The notes: a model not told the origin generated them from the sequence alone. A DNA stretch of 64,000 nt from Microbacterium sp. SD291 (GCF_017355365.1 NZ_JADIJR010000006.1:62001-126000); one strand, 5' to 3'. Positions 47,065 to 56,097 are shown, counted from the stretch's first letter. Program-made: numbers and translations.

Positions 47065-47159
47065 CCGTCACAGCCTAGCCGCTCGGCGACCGGTAGGCTG
47101 GTGACGGCCGCTCCCACGCGCGCCGTCCAGCTCCACACCGATTCAGCGAGGTTTCTCCC

Positions 47160-47540
47160 ATGCCCACCGGCAAGGTCAGGTTCTACGACGAAGACAAGGG
47201 TTTCGGCTTCATCGCCACAGATGACGGCCAGGACGTCTTCCTGCATGCCTCGGCGCTGCCCGCGGGCACCGCCGTGAAGGCCGGAGCCCGCGTGGAGTTC
47301 GGCGTCGCAGACGGCAAGCGCGGTCTGCAGGCGCTCTCGGTGCGCGTGCTCGAAGCTCCGCCGAGCCTGGCGAAGGCGAAGCGCAAGCCCGCTGACGACA
47401 TGGCGATCATCGTCGAAGACCTCGTCAAGCTCCTCGACGGCATCGGCGGCGATCTCCGCCGCGGCCGTTATCCCTCCTCCGGACACGGCCGCAAGATCGC
47501 GGCCGTCCTGCGCAAGGTAGCCGATGACCTCGAAGCCTGA
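47160..47540 (+). CDS. Cold-shock-domain protein with C-terminal extension
   Basis: This 126-residue protein has a complete CSD: GKVRFYDEDKGFGFIATDDG with RNP1 (KGFGFI) and DVFLHASAL (RNP2). About 55 extra residues follow (AKAKRKPADDMAIIVEDLVK and on), predicted helical. Mycobacterial CspB-type proteins share this extended form. It binds single-stranded nucleic acid. Its last codons overlap the start of the DUF3027 gene by 17 bp, so the two are coupled, as in other actinobacteria. Confidence 0.93.
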   Translation: MPTGKVRFYDEDKGFGFIATDDGQDVFLHASALPAGTAVKAGARVEFGVADGKRGLQALSVRVLEAPPSLAKAKRKPADDMAIIVEDLVKLLDGIGGDLRRGRYPSSGHGRKIAAVLRKVADDLEA

Positions 47541-48186
47541 GGCCGATCAGCGGCTTCTCGACGCCCACGATCTCGCGCTGGCCGCACTGCGCGAGATCAC
47601 TCCGGCGTCGACCATCGGACCGGCCGCCGGCTACCTCCTCGAGGACGACGGCTCCGTCTCGCTCCGGTTCGCGAACCGGCTCCCCGGCTATCCCAACTGG
47701 TACTGGACCGTCACGGTCGCCCGCGTCGAAGACGAGGAGCCGACGGTGCTGGAGGTCGAGCTGCTTCCCGGCGACGGGGCGCTCCTCGCCCCGGAGTGGG
47801 TGCCGTGGACCGAGCGGCTCGCCGAGTACCGCGCGCACCAGGTCGAGCTCGCCGAGCAGGCGGCCGCGGCTGCCGCCGATGCGGATGAGGTCGACGAGTT
47901 CGTGGCAGGCGAGGACGACGACCTGGACGACGAGGACGACGAGCTCGATGATGACGAGCTCACCGAGACGCGGGTGCTGCACGCAGGGGATCTCGACGGC
48001 GTCGACATCGACGAGCTCGACGACTCTGCGAGTTCCGACGACGACTCTGACGCTGACGAAGAGTCAGAGGATGATGCGGACGACTCCGACGATTCCGATG
48101 ACGAGGACGACTCGGACGACGATTCCGCTGACGAGGACGACTCGGACGACGACTCCGATGACGAGGACGACTCCGAAGAGGAGTGA
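47524..48186 (+). CDS. DUF3027 protein with repetitive acidic tail
   Basis: This 220-residue protein has the DUF3027 domain in its first 110 residues (LLDAHDLALAALREITPAST and GYPNWYWTVTVARVEDEEPT). The last 90 residues are almost only Asp, Glu and Ser, encoded by a tandem DNA repeat whose unit contains GACGAGGACGACTCGGACGA (units about 30 bp apart). The start overlaps the cold-shock gene by 17 bp. The function is unknown. The tail may vary in length between strains. Confidence 0.88.
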   Translation: MTSKPEADQRLLDAHDLALAALREITPASTIGPAAGYLLEDDGSVSLRFANRLPGYPNWYWTVTVARVEDEEPTVLEVELLPGDGALLAPEWVPWTERLAEYRAHQVELAEQAAAAAADADEVDEFVAGEDDDLDDEDDELDDDELTETRVLHAGDLDGVDIDELDDSASSDDDSDADEESEDDADDSDDSDDEDDSDDDSADEDDSDDDSDDEDDSEEE

Positions 48187-48241
48187 CGCGGCGTGACTGC
48201 GCTGCGGCGCGGCATCCGCTCGTGCTGCGGGCTCCGCGTGT

Positions 48242-48335
48242 TCGCGCTGCCGGAGTCCGACTCGCGCTGCTGTTCCCCTGTCGCGCTGCAGAAGTCACAG
48301 CAGCGCGACACGGGATGGACAGCGCGACACGGGAT
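48242..48335. repeat. Regularly spaced 9-bp repeats, 19-20 bp apart, with central inversion
   Basis: TCGCGCTGC occurs at 48242, 48262 and 48281. Its reverse complement GCAGCGCGA is at 48300, and CAGCGCGA at 48320. Spacings are 20, 19, 19 and 20. The last two are part of a 16-bp direct repeat, CAGCGCGACACGGGAT (48301-48316 and 48320-48335). TGTCGCGCTGC (48279-48289) pairs with 48300-48310 as an 11-bp hairpin. It lies between the convergent DUF3027 gene and serC, so it may include their terminator. Confidence 0.6.
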
Positions 48336-48353
48336 CAGCGCCGCGCGCGGCCG

Positions 48354-49475
<1,122 letters not shown>

Positions 49476-49533
49476 CTAGGGCGTGCCGACCGCGCCGTTT
49501 CCCCGTGTGAAGCCGGATGTCCGGCCGGGAATG

Positions 49534-49545
49534 TAGGCTTGCCTA
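49534..49545 (+). promoter_or_regulatory. IdeR/DtxR iron-box-like palindrome at the ideR promoter
   Basis: TAGGCTTGCCTA is a perfect 12-bp palindrome matching the centre-flanking halves of the DtxR box. It begins with TAGGCT, which also fits a -10 hexamer 20-30 bp before the ideR ATG. GGAGG (49555-49559) follows. Confidence 0.6.
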
Positions 49546-49564
49546 AGAAGACCCGGAGGGCCAG

Positions 49565-50266
49565 ATGACCGACTTGATCGACACCACGGAGATGTATCTC
49601 CGCACCATCCTCGAGCTCGAGGAGGAGAACATCGTGCCGCTGCGCGCGCGCATCTCCGAGCGTCTCGGTCACTCGGGTCCCACGGTCTCGCAGACCGTCG
49701 GGCGCATGGAGCGCGACGGTCTCGTCGTCGTGTCGGAGGACCGCACTCTCGAGCTGACGGATGCCGGCCGCCGCAAGGCCGTCGACGTGATGCGCAAGCA
49801 TCGCCTGGCGGAGCGCCTGCTCTCGGACGTGATCGGCCTGGACTGGGCGTTCGTGCACGAAGAGGCCTGCCGCTGGGAGCACGTGATGAGCGAGCAGGTG
49901 GAGCGCCGGCTCGTCGAGCTGCTCGGCCACCCGACGGAATCGCCGTACGGGAACCCGATTCCCGGGCTCGACCAGCTCGGCGACCTCCCCGCCCGCACCT
50001 TCGACGAGGGCGTCATCGGCCTCGTCCAGAAGCTGAACGCCGCAGGCGGGCCCGTGCAGGGCACGGTGCGGCGCCTGGCCGAGCCCGCGCAGGTCGATCC
50101 CGAGCTGCTCGAGCAGCTGCGCGACGCCGGCGTGATGCCCGGCGCGAAGGGCGATTACCGCTTCAGCGAGGGCTACGTGCTGATCCAGATGGACGGCAAG
50201 GACGAGGGCCTGGAGCTTCCGGTGGAGCTGGCCTCGCACATCTTCCTGGTGGGCGACCCGGCCTGA
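49565..50266 (+). CDS. ideR: Iron-dependent repressor, DtxR/IdeR family
   Basis: This 233-residue metalloregulator has an HTH (VPLRARISERLGHSGPTVSQ), a metal-binding and dimerisation region, and a C-terminal SH3-like domain (to residue 233). Metal ligands known from DtxR are present: the Met in TTEMYLRTILELEEE, the His in RKHRLAERL, and the Cys/Glu/His cluster HEEACRWEHVMSEQVERR. This close match favours iron over manganese. GGAGG is well placed. An iron-box-like palindrome at 49534-49545 suggests autoregulation. It is divergent from serC. Confidence 0.94.
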   Translation: MTDLIDTTEMYLRTILELEEENIVPLRARISERLGHSGPTVSQTVGRMERDGLVVVSEDRTLELTDAGRRKAVDVMRKHRLAERLLSDVIGLDWAFVHEEACRWEHVMSEQVERRLVELLGHPTESPYGNPIPGLDQLGDLPARTFDEGVIGLVQKLNAAGGPVQGTVRRLAEPAQVDPELLEQLRDAGVMPGAKGDYRFSEGYVLIQMDGKDEGLELPVELASHIFLVGDPA

Positions 50267-50348
50267 TCCGCGCCCCGCGCCGCGCCTGGGTGAGGACGCC
50301 GAAGGCGACCGGGACGGGCGCTCTGCGTGGATTGCCAGGTTCGCAGGG

Positions 50349-50410
50349 TGACACGATCGTTATCTTCCGGTAACCTCGGACAGGTCGCCAGCGAAGAAGC
50401 CCGCTGGCGA
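50349..50410 (+). promoter_or_regulatory. Promoter and leader hairpin of the M23 peptidase gene
   Basis: TGACAC (50349-50354), 16 bp, then TAACCT (50371-50376) form a promoter. The transcript would start near 50383. A 9-bp stem, TCGCCAGCG (50385-50393) with CGCTGGCGA (50402-50410), opens a leader of about 168 nt before the TTG start. No match to the c-di-AMP riboswitch hallmarks was seen. Confidence 0.55.
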
Positions 50411-50550
50411 TGACCGTGAAGATTCGCCTTCCAGGCTCGTCGTCTTCCCGGCAAGAACGCACAAAGTACCCGAGCTACACACGTGCCACGAGAGCAGAGT
50501 GCCGACGAGCCAGCGCTACCCGAAGCGTGCAGGCGCAGGAGGATCACATT

Positions 50551-51351
50551 TTGGTCAGAGACATCGAATCGCCCGCGAAGAGAACTGAAGATCGAGTGGC
50601 CACCCGCCAGACGGGAGCGCGAGCAGGCTCGCGTAAGGTCGTGAAGCCTCTCCGATCGATCGCCATCTTCGGAGCAGTCGGTGCTCTTGTCGCCGCTGTC
50701 GCCCTGCCGGCGTACGCCGCGACGAAGCCGGCCGAATCCGCGACCACGATCCAGCAGCTGGCTGCGGTCGACGCGCAGTCCCTCGTCGTCGCCTCCGCCG
50801 CGACCGCCGCTCCGCTGAGCCGTGGCACGTTCACCGCCACGACCCCCGATGAGATCGCGAAGAAGAAGGCCGAGGAGGCCGCCGCGGCCCGTGCCGCATC
50901 GGTCGCCAAGACCGCAGGCTTCGACATCGGCAACTACGCTCTGGTCGCACCCGGTTCCGGCGAGGTCCGCTACCCGCTTCCCCAGGGCTCGTACACCGAG
51001 GGCCGGACGATCGGCGGCGGGCACAACGGCGTCGACATGCTGGCGCCGCAGGGCACTCCGATCTACGCCGCCGCGGCCGGTGTCGTGCGAGCCTCGGCCG
51101 AGAGCATCGGCGGATACGGCGTCTGCGTCATGATCGACAGCGTCGTGGGCGGTCAGCGCGTGCAGACCACCTATGGCCACATGACCTACGGCTCGCGTCA
51201 GGTCCAGGCGGGCGACACCGTCGCCGCCGGCCAACTGATCGGCGTCGTCGGCAGCACCGGCCGTTCCACCGCCAATCACCTCCACTTCGAGGTCTGGGTC
51301 AACGGCGGGCTGATGGAGCCGTACTCCTGGCTCGCGGCCAACGCCGGCTGA
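50551..51351 (+). CDS. M23-family metallopeptidase (peptidoglycan endopeptidase, LytM-like)
   Basis: I start at TTG 50551 because AGGAGG lies 8 nt upstream; the frame before it belongs to the leader. The product is 266 residues: a basic N-terminus, a membrane or signal segment (residues about 30-54, SIAIFGAVGALVAAVALPAYAA), a linker with a lysine/alanine-rich helix, and a C-terminal M23 domain. Zinc ligands sit in IGGGHNGVDMLAP and ANHLHFEVWVNGG, with the catalytic histidine in TTYGHMTYG. It is predicted to cut peptidoglycan cross-bridges outside the membrane. The long leader suggests post-transcriptional control. Confidence 0.9.
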   Translation: MVRDIESPAKRTEDRVATRQTGARAGSRKVVKPLRSIAIFGAVGALVAAVALPAYAATKPAESATTIQQLAAVDAQSLVVASAATAAPLSRGTFTATTPDEIAKKKAEEAAAARAASVAKTAGFDIGNYALVAPGSGEVRYPLPQGSYTEGRTIGGGHNGVDMLAPQGTPIYAAAAGVVRASAESIGGYGVCVMIDSVVGGQRVQTTYGHMTYGSRQVQAGDTVAAGQLIGVVGSTGRSTANHLHFEVWVNGGLMEPYSWLAANAG

Positions 51352-51432
51352 GCCGCCGCGCATCCTGCTCCGTCCCTGACACGCCTCCGTCCGTTCACCG
51401 GGAGTTTTCGCCCGATGGGCCGCGGATGGGTT

Positions 51433-51593
51433 AGCCTGAACCCGTTGTCGCACAGGCGGGAGAGGCTGATGGACCGAATACCGAGCATCCGAACCATGGA
51501 TGCCCTCGGTCGTCACGTCCTCCAGCATCGGCCGCAGGGATGCCACGGCGCTGCCGTGCGCGAAAGGCGCTGTCTCTAGACAGCGCCTTTTTT
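51433..51593 (+). ncRNA. Candidate small RNA with three hairpins and a rho-independent terminator
   Basis: The 322-bp gap 51352-51673 holds no convincing gene. TAGCCT (51433-51438) is a -10 candidate. Downstream lie stem-loops at 51481-51509 (CCGAG + CATCC pairing with GGATG + CTCGG), 51544-51558 (CACGGC/GCCGTG), and a terminator at 51563-51593. The expected RNA is about 145-150 nt. A 3' untranslated region of the M23 gene is the main alternative. It matches no RNA family I can name. Confidence 0.5.
51563..51593 (+). terminator. Strong rho-independent terminator
   Basis: The stem AAAGGCGCTGTC / GACAGCGCCTTT (51563-51574 with 51579-51590) has a TCTA loop and runs into six T residues (51588-51593), the clearest T-tract terminator in the window. 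Confidence 0.93.
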
Positions 51594-51673
51594 CATCCCT
51601 TCGGACACTCTGCCGCCCGCGCGATGCCGTGTGAGTCGAGAGTGCCGGGAAGCCGTCCCGGCGGATCGAGAGG

Positions 51674-52177
51674 ATGATGATGCGCACACTGGTCCTGAAC
51701 GCCGGATACGAGCCGCTCGCGGTCGTGTCCTTCAAACGAGCCCTGGTCCTCGTCATGAGCGACAAGGCGACGGTGATCGAGCGCATCGAGGACGACCCCG
51801 TCTGGGGCAGCCACGGCGTGTACGACCGGCCGGCGGTCATCATCCTGTCCCGCTACGTCCGGGTGCCGACGAGCCGGCGGGTCCCGGTGACCCGCCGCGG
51901 CGTGCTGCGCCGCGACAATCACCGCTGCGGGTACTGCGGCAAGGCGGCATCCACGATCGACCACGTGCTTCCGCGCTCCCGCGGGGGAGCGGATTCCTGG
52001 GAGAACCTCGTCGCGTGCTGCCTGCGATGCAACAACGTGAAGAGCGATCGGACGCCGCAGGAGATGCTGTGGCAGCTGCGGATCACCCCGCGCCCGCCGC
52101 ACGGAACGTCGTGGACGGTGCGCGGAACCGAGCGCAGCGATCCCCGCTGGGAGCCGTACCTCGCCCTCGCCGCCTGA
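51674..52177 (+). CDS. HNH endonuclease-domain protein
   Basis: This 167-residue protein starts MMMRTLVLNAGYEPLAVVSF. It carries an HNH motif with zinc-binding CxxC pairs: HRCGYCGKAASTIDHVLPRS, then RGGADSWENLVACCLRCNNV. It resembles widespread actinobacterial and cyanobacterial HNH proteins of unknown role, not a homing enzyme, as no intron or intein is present. The start could be any of the first three ATG codons. Confidence 0.9.
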   Translation: MMMRTLVLNAGYEPLAVVSFKRALVLVMSDKATVIERIEDDPVWGSHGVYDRPAVIILSRYVRVPTSRRVPVTRRGVLRRDNHRCGYCGKAASTIDHVLPRSRGGADSWENLVACCLRCNNVKSDRTPQEMLWQLRITPRPPHGTSWTVRGTERSDPRWEPYLALAA

Positions 52178-52226
52178 CCGGTCTCTGCGGGGCGGGGCCG
52201 ACGCGTCCCTTAGACTGGTTCGGCAC

Positions 52227-52300
52227 GCCCTCGTAGCTCAGCAGGATAGAGCAGCCCTCTCCTAAAGGGCAGGTCGCTGGTTCGAATCCAGTCGAGGGCA
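52227..52300 (+). tRNA. tRNA-Arg (anticodon CCT)
   Basis: The cloverleaf has acceptor GCCCTCG/CGAGGGC, D-arm GCTC/GAGC, anticodon arm GCCCT-CTCCTAA-AGGGC and a T-arm with TTCGAAT. The discriminator is A. CCA is not encoded. It ends 8 bp from the stop codon of the convergent mmpL gene. Confidence 0.97.
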
Positions 52301-52308
52301 CTCTCCCC

Positions 52309-54495
52309 TCAGTCCTCGCCGCGCCGCCACAGCTTCGAGGGCCACCAGATCGCCTTCCCGATGTCGTATGCCAGCGCCGGGACGAGCAGCGAGCGCACCA
52401 CGAAGGTGTCGAGCAGCACCCCGAACGCGACGATGAACGCCAGCTGCACCAGGAACAGGATCGGGATCACCGACAGGGCGGCGAAGGTCGCGGCGAGGAC
52501 GAGGCCCGCCGATGTGATCACGCCTCCGGTGATCGAGAGCCCTCGGAGCACGCCCTCCCGTGTGCCGTGCTCGATCGACTCCTCGCGCACCCGCGTCATC
52601 AGGAAGATGTTGTAGTCGATGCCGAGCGCGACCAGGAAGACGAAGCCGAAGAGGGGAACGGCGGGGTCGGCGCCCGGGAACGCGAGGATGCCGTTGAAGA
52701 CGAGCGCCGAGACGCCCATGGCGGTGCCGAACGAGAGGACGGTGGTCAGGATCAGCAGCACCGGGGCGAGGATAGATCGCAGCAGCAGCATCAGGATGAA
52801 CATGATCACCACGAGGATGACCGGGATGATCAGGGTGCGGTCGTGGATCGACGCATCGTTCGTGTCGATCGCGGTCGCCGTCACCCCGCCGACCACGGCA
52901 CCGAGATCGTCGAGCTCGGTGCGCAGGTCGCGCACGGTGGCTGCTGCGGCATCGGAGTCGGCGGCATCCGTCAGCGTCCCCTGCAGGAGCACCTCGCCGT
53001 CGACGACGGTCGGCTCCGGGGCGGAAGACCCCGGTGCGCCGATCGCCGAGATGCCGTCGTCCGTGACCGGCGCCGATCCGCTGGGCGATTCGGATGCCGT
53101 CACCGAGACGCCGTCGATGCCGTCGTCCGCGAGCAGCACGTCGGCGGCATCCTGCAGCTCCTTCTCCGCGACGACCACATACACCGGACTGCCCGAGCCG
53201 CCGGGGAAGTGCTCGCCGAGGGCGATCTGACCGTCGCGCGCATCCGACGATCCGAGGACCAGATCGGACTGCGGCACGCCGGACGCGTCGAGCTGCCCCA
53301 CGCCTGCCGCGCCGGCGAGGAGGGCGAGCGTGGTGAGGATCCAGATCAGTCGCGGGCGCCGCTTGACGAGACCCGCGACGCCGGCCCACAGTCCGGTCGT
53401 GCGCGTGCCGTGCTCGGCGGCGACGACATCCGGCTCGAACCTCGGGCGCCGGGGCCAGAACACCGCGCGGCCGAACAGCAGCAGCAGCGCGGGCAGCAGC
53501 GTGAGGGCCGCGAGCATGGCGAAGACGATGCCGATCGCGGCCACGGGACCGAGGGTGCTGTTCGATTTGAGGTCGCTGAGCAGCAGGCAGAGCAGGCCGG
53601 CGATCACCGTGCCGCCCGACGCCGCGATCGGCTCGAAGGAGCCTTTCCATGCGGCGAGGACGGCCACTCCCTTGTCCTGGGCCGTGCGCAGCTCCTCCCG
53701 GAATCGCGCCACGAGGAGCAGGGAGTAATCGGTCGCGGCGCCGATCACCAGGATGAACAGGATGCCCTGGGTCTGACCGCTCAGCAGAAGCACCTCGAGC
53801 TTTGCCAGCCACCACACCACGAGCAGCGCGACGCACAGTGCGAACAGGCTCGTCGAGAGCACAACCAGAGGCAGCAGGAACGAGCGGTACACCAATACGA
53901 GGATGACGAGCACGGCGAGCAGCGCGACACCCAGCAGCAGTCCGTCGATGCCTGCGAACCCTGCCACGAGGTCGGCGCTGAACCCGGCCGGGCCTGTGAT
54001 GTGCACCGTCACGCCGTCGGGAGACGCGTCGCGCAGCTGATCGCCCAGTGCGGCGATCGTGTCCGCCAGCTCCGCGTCGTCCTCGATCGGGATGAACGCC
54101 TGGACGCCTCGCCCGTCGTCCGAGGCGAGCGCGGGGGAGACGTCCTCGCTCACGCCCTCCACCGAGGGCGCATCGGCGACGGCATCCGAGATCGCCTCGA
54201 GATCCGAGTCCGAGAGATCGCCATCGGACGTGAACACCGCGATCGAGGGGATGCTGTCGCTGTCGTTGAACTCGCCGAGCAGCTTCTGCACCTGCGTCGC
54301 ATCGGCGGACTCGGGGAGGTAGCTGGTCTGATCGTTCGACGAGACTTCGTCGACCTTGCCGAACAGCGGACCGCCGAGACCCGCGCCCACCAGCCACACG
54401 AGGATCAGCGCGACGGGGAGGAGGACGCGCACCCACGAGTGCCGGCGGGAACGCTCGCGAGGCGGCGGGGTGGGCGCGTGATCGGGTCGGGACAT
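52309..54495 (-). CDS. MMPL/RND-family transporter at the end of the carotenoid operon
   Basis: This 728-residue protein has about 12 membrane helices in two repeats, each preceded by a large extracytoplasmic loop. Hallmark segments are GAATDYSLLLVARFREELRT in the first half and ALGIDYNIFLMTRVREESIE in the second, containing the GxxxDY proton-relay aspartates. It lies 32 bp downstream of crtEb. C. glutamicum also has an MmpL-type gene inside its carotenoid operon. Export or membrane placement of carotenoid or another lipid is inferred. Confidence 0.9.
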   Translation of the reverse strand: MSRPDHAPTPPPRERSRRHSWVRVLLPVALILVWLVGAGLGGPLFGKVDEVSSNDQTSYLPESADATQVQKLLGEFNDSDSIPSIAVFTSDGDLSDSDLEAISDAVADAPSVEGVSEDVSPALASDDGRGVQAFIPIEDDAELADTIAALGDQLRDASPDGVTVHITGPAGFSADLVAGFAGIDGLLLGVALLAVLVILVLVYRSFLLPLVVLSTSLFALCVALLVVWWLAKLEVLLLSGQTQGILFILVIGAATDYSLLLVARFREELRTAQDKGVAVLAAWKGSFEPIAASGGTVIAGLLCLLLSDLKSNSTLGPVAAIGIVFAMLAALTLLPALLLLFGRAVFWPRRPRFEPDVVAAEHGTRTTGLWAGVAGLVKRRPRLIWILTTLALLAGAAGVGQLDASGVPQSDLVLGSSDARDGQIALGEHFPGGSGSPVYVVVAEKELQDAADVLLADDGIDGVSVTASESPSGSAPVTDDGISAIGAPGSSAPEPTVVDGEVLLQGTLTDAADSDAAAATVRDLRTELDDLGAVVGGVTATAIDTNDASIHDRTLIIPVILVVIMFILMLLLRSILAPVLLILTTVLSFGTAMGVSALVFNGILAFPGADPAVPLFGFVFLVALGIDYNIFLMTRVREESIEHGTREGVLRGLSITGGVITSAGLVLAATFAALSVIPILFLVQLAFIVAFGVLLDTFVVRSLLVPALAYDIGKAIWWPSKLWRRGED

Positions 54496-54527
54496 CGGGT
54501 TCCTCTCGGAGAACGGTGCAGGGGGAG

Positions 54528-55415
54528 TCAGGAGTTCCAGGCGAGGACGAGGATCATCGTCGCCAGGAAGCCGCTGAAGTAGTTGAGCAGGATGAAACGG
54601 CGCCACGCCCGATTCGTGCTGCCTGAGCCGTGGTCGGTGACGTTCCACCACGGTGCGGCGTTCACGATGTAAGGGACGGCGAGGAAGCCGGCCAGGGGGC
54701 CCGGCCATGACGTGAACACCATCGCGACGCCGGCCAGCGTCCAGAGTGCGATCGCCAGCCGCACGGTCGCCCTGGCTCCGATCGCGGTCGCGACCGAGCC
54801 GATGCCGGCCTCGCGGTCGGGGGTGATGTCCTGCACTGCACCGAAGGCGTGGGCGGCCATGCCCCACAGGAGGAACGCCACGAGGACGAAGACGACAGTG
54901 GGGGTGACTGCGGCCCCGACCAGGGCGAGACCCACGATCGCGGGCGTCACGAAGTGCAGGCTCGAGGTCGTCGAGTCCAGGAACGGACGCTCCTTGAACC
55001 GCAGTCCTGGCGCTGAGTAGGCGATGACCGCGAACACGCTGACCGCCAGCCAGAACCAGGACGCAGGATTCCCGACTGCGACGAGATAGACGAGGAACGG
55101 CACGTTCGTCACGAGCGCCGCCCACAGAGTGGCCCGATGGAGGCGCGGGGCGAGCAGGGCGCCCTCGATGCCGCCCTTGCGCGGATTCGCGAGGTCCGAG
55201 GCGTAATCGAACACGTCGTTGATGCCGTACATCGCCAGGTTGTACGGGATGAGGAAGAAGAGGGTCCCGATGATCAGGGTCGCGTCGATCTCGCGCGTGG
55301 TGAGGAGGTGGGCGGCGGCGAAGGGGAACGCCGTGTTGATCCAGCTGACGGGGCGCGACGAGAGCACGATCTGGGCGAGATCGTGCCGAAGCGGGCGCCG
55401 GATCGGGGAGGTCAT
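54528..55415 (-). CDS. crtEb: Lycopene elongase, UbiA prenyltransferase family
   Basis: The 295-residue membrane enzyme has about eight helices and the two aspartate-rich motifs of UbiA enzymes: NDVFDYASDLANPRKGG and AVQDITPDREAGIGSVAT. In C. glutamicum CrtEb adds C5 units to lycopene to give the C50 acyclic flavuxanthin. Its ATG overlaps the crtYf stop (ATGA). The lycopene-cyclase neighbours make this assignment firm over other UbiA roles such as ubiquinone or chlorophyll synthesis. Confidence 0.93.
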   Translation of the reverse strand: MTSPIRRPLRHDLAQIVLSSRPVSWINTAFPFAAAHLLTTREIDATLIIGTLFFLIPYNLAMYGINDVFDYASDLANPRKGGIEGALLAPRLHRATLWAALVTNVPFLVYLVAVGNPASWFWLAVSVFAVIAYSAPGLRFKERPFLDSTTSSLHFVTPAIVGLALVGAAVTPTVVFVLVAFLLWGMAAHAFGAVQDITPDREAGIGSVATAIGARATVRLAIALWTLAGVAMVFTSWPGPLAGFLAVPYIVNAAPWWNVTDHGSGSTNRAWRRFILLNYFSGFLATMILVLAWNS

Positions 55416-55753
55416 GCGTCGTCCCCGCCCTCGGCGCCCGGCTGGGCCCGCGCTCGCCGGTTGCGCAGAGCCGACCAGAGCGCCGGAAGGAGCACGGCTC
55501 CGGCGAGCGGGTATGCGAAGTCCTCCAGCGGAGCCAGCCCGATGCGGACGCCGAGAAGGTGCGCTGCGGAGTAGTGGAAGAGCCCGGACGCGATCATCAC
55601 CGTGTCGAACACCGCAGTGAGGAGGACGAGGACGAGGAGCGTCAGTCCGGTCGCGCCGAGGTGAGCGCGGCGCCGCGGCATGATCAGCGCGGGCACGAGC
55701 GCGATCAGGATCGCGCCGGCCACGAACAGGGCGGAGAGCCCGAAGTACGTCAC
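55412..55753 (-). CDS. crtYf: Carotenoid cyclase subunit (heterodimeric lycopene cyclase type), second gene
   Basis: From GTG at 55753 (GAGGAGG upstream) the product is 113 residues with three membrane helices. It contains the conserved GLAPLEDFAYPLAGAVLLPA segment (the PxE(E/D) catalytic motif of this family). Such small subunits work in pairs. It overlaps crtYe (GTGA) and crtEb (ATGA). Whether the ring formed is epsilon, beta or gamma cannot be told by eye. Confidence 0.88.
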   Translation of the reverse strand: MTYFGLSALFVAGAILIALVPALIMPRRRAHLGATGLTLLVLVLLTAVFDTVMIASGLFHYSAAHLLGVRIGLAPLEDFAYPLAGAVLLPALWSALRNRRARAQPGAEGGDDA

Positions 55754-56097
55754 GGTGCCTCCTCGCTGTCGTCGCGACGTCGGCCGCGAGCCTTCAGGAT
55801 GCGCACGGCACCGGTGTAGACGATCATCGTGCACACCACCAGGAACAGCAGGAACACCGGCTCCTCGATGGGCAGCTCAGGTGCCAGCAGCAGCCCGGTG
55901 GCCACCGCGCTCTCCCCCCGGAAGAAGATGCCGGCGGCGATGCCGGCCGCATCCCAGGCCAGGAAGAACAGCACGCCCGCCGCGGTCACGACGGACGCCG
56001 AGACCGCATCCCGCCAGAAGAACAGACGGAAGCGCCGGTCGAGGAGCAGCATGCAGCCGAGGGCGACCAGCAGGGAGGAAAGATACAGGAACCCCAT
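55750..56097 (-). CDS. crtYe: Carotenoid cyclase subunit (heterodimeric lycopene cyclase type), first gene
   Basis: This 115-residue protein has three membrane helices and the LLLAPELPIEEPVFLLFLVV segment with the conserved PxEE motif. It is the partner of the next gene, with which it overlaps by 4 bp, and follows crtI by 2 bp. The two subunits together cyclise the C50 product in decaprenoxanthin-type pathways. Confidence 0.88.
   Translation of the reverse strand: MGFLYLSSLLVALGCMLLLDRRFRLFFWRDAVSASVVTAAGVLFFLAWDAAGIAAGIFFRGESAVATGLLLAPELPIEEPVFLLFLVVCTMIVYTGAVRILKARGRRRDDSEEAP

Noticed and set aside
47688..48311. Serine-rich protein on the minus strand opposite DUF3027
   Set aside because: It is the mirror of the acidic GAC/GAG/TCC repeat tail; DUF3027 on the plus strand is supported by domain and overlap with the cold-shock gene.
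48242..48335. CRISPR-like array
   Set aside because: Repeats are only 8-16 bp, the spacing is 19-20 bp in total, orientation changes, and no cas genes are present.
50377..50550. c-di-AMP (ydaO-type) riboswitch before the M23 peptidase
   Set aside because: The position fits the known association in actinobacteria, but hallmark segments such as the GGGGAACC-like and GGGGTGAATC-like boxes are absent. I list it only as an unassigned leader.
51427..51442. DtxR/IdeR box GGTTAGCCTGAACC
   Set aside because: It has one extra base between the half-sites compared with the consensus and is not at an iron gene; the hexamer is better explained as a -10.
51433..51593. SRP (4.5S), 6S or RNase P RNA
   Set aside because: No SRP tetraloop domain (GGTCAGG...GGAAGGAAGCAGCC type), no 6S bubble architecture, and far too short for RNase P RNA.
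52309..55125. 938-codon version of the MmpL frame
   Set aside because: The extra N-terminus is a shadow of crtEb; the real start at 54495 gives a normal MmpL N-terminus with a membrane helix.
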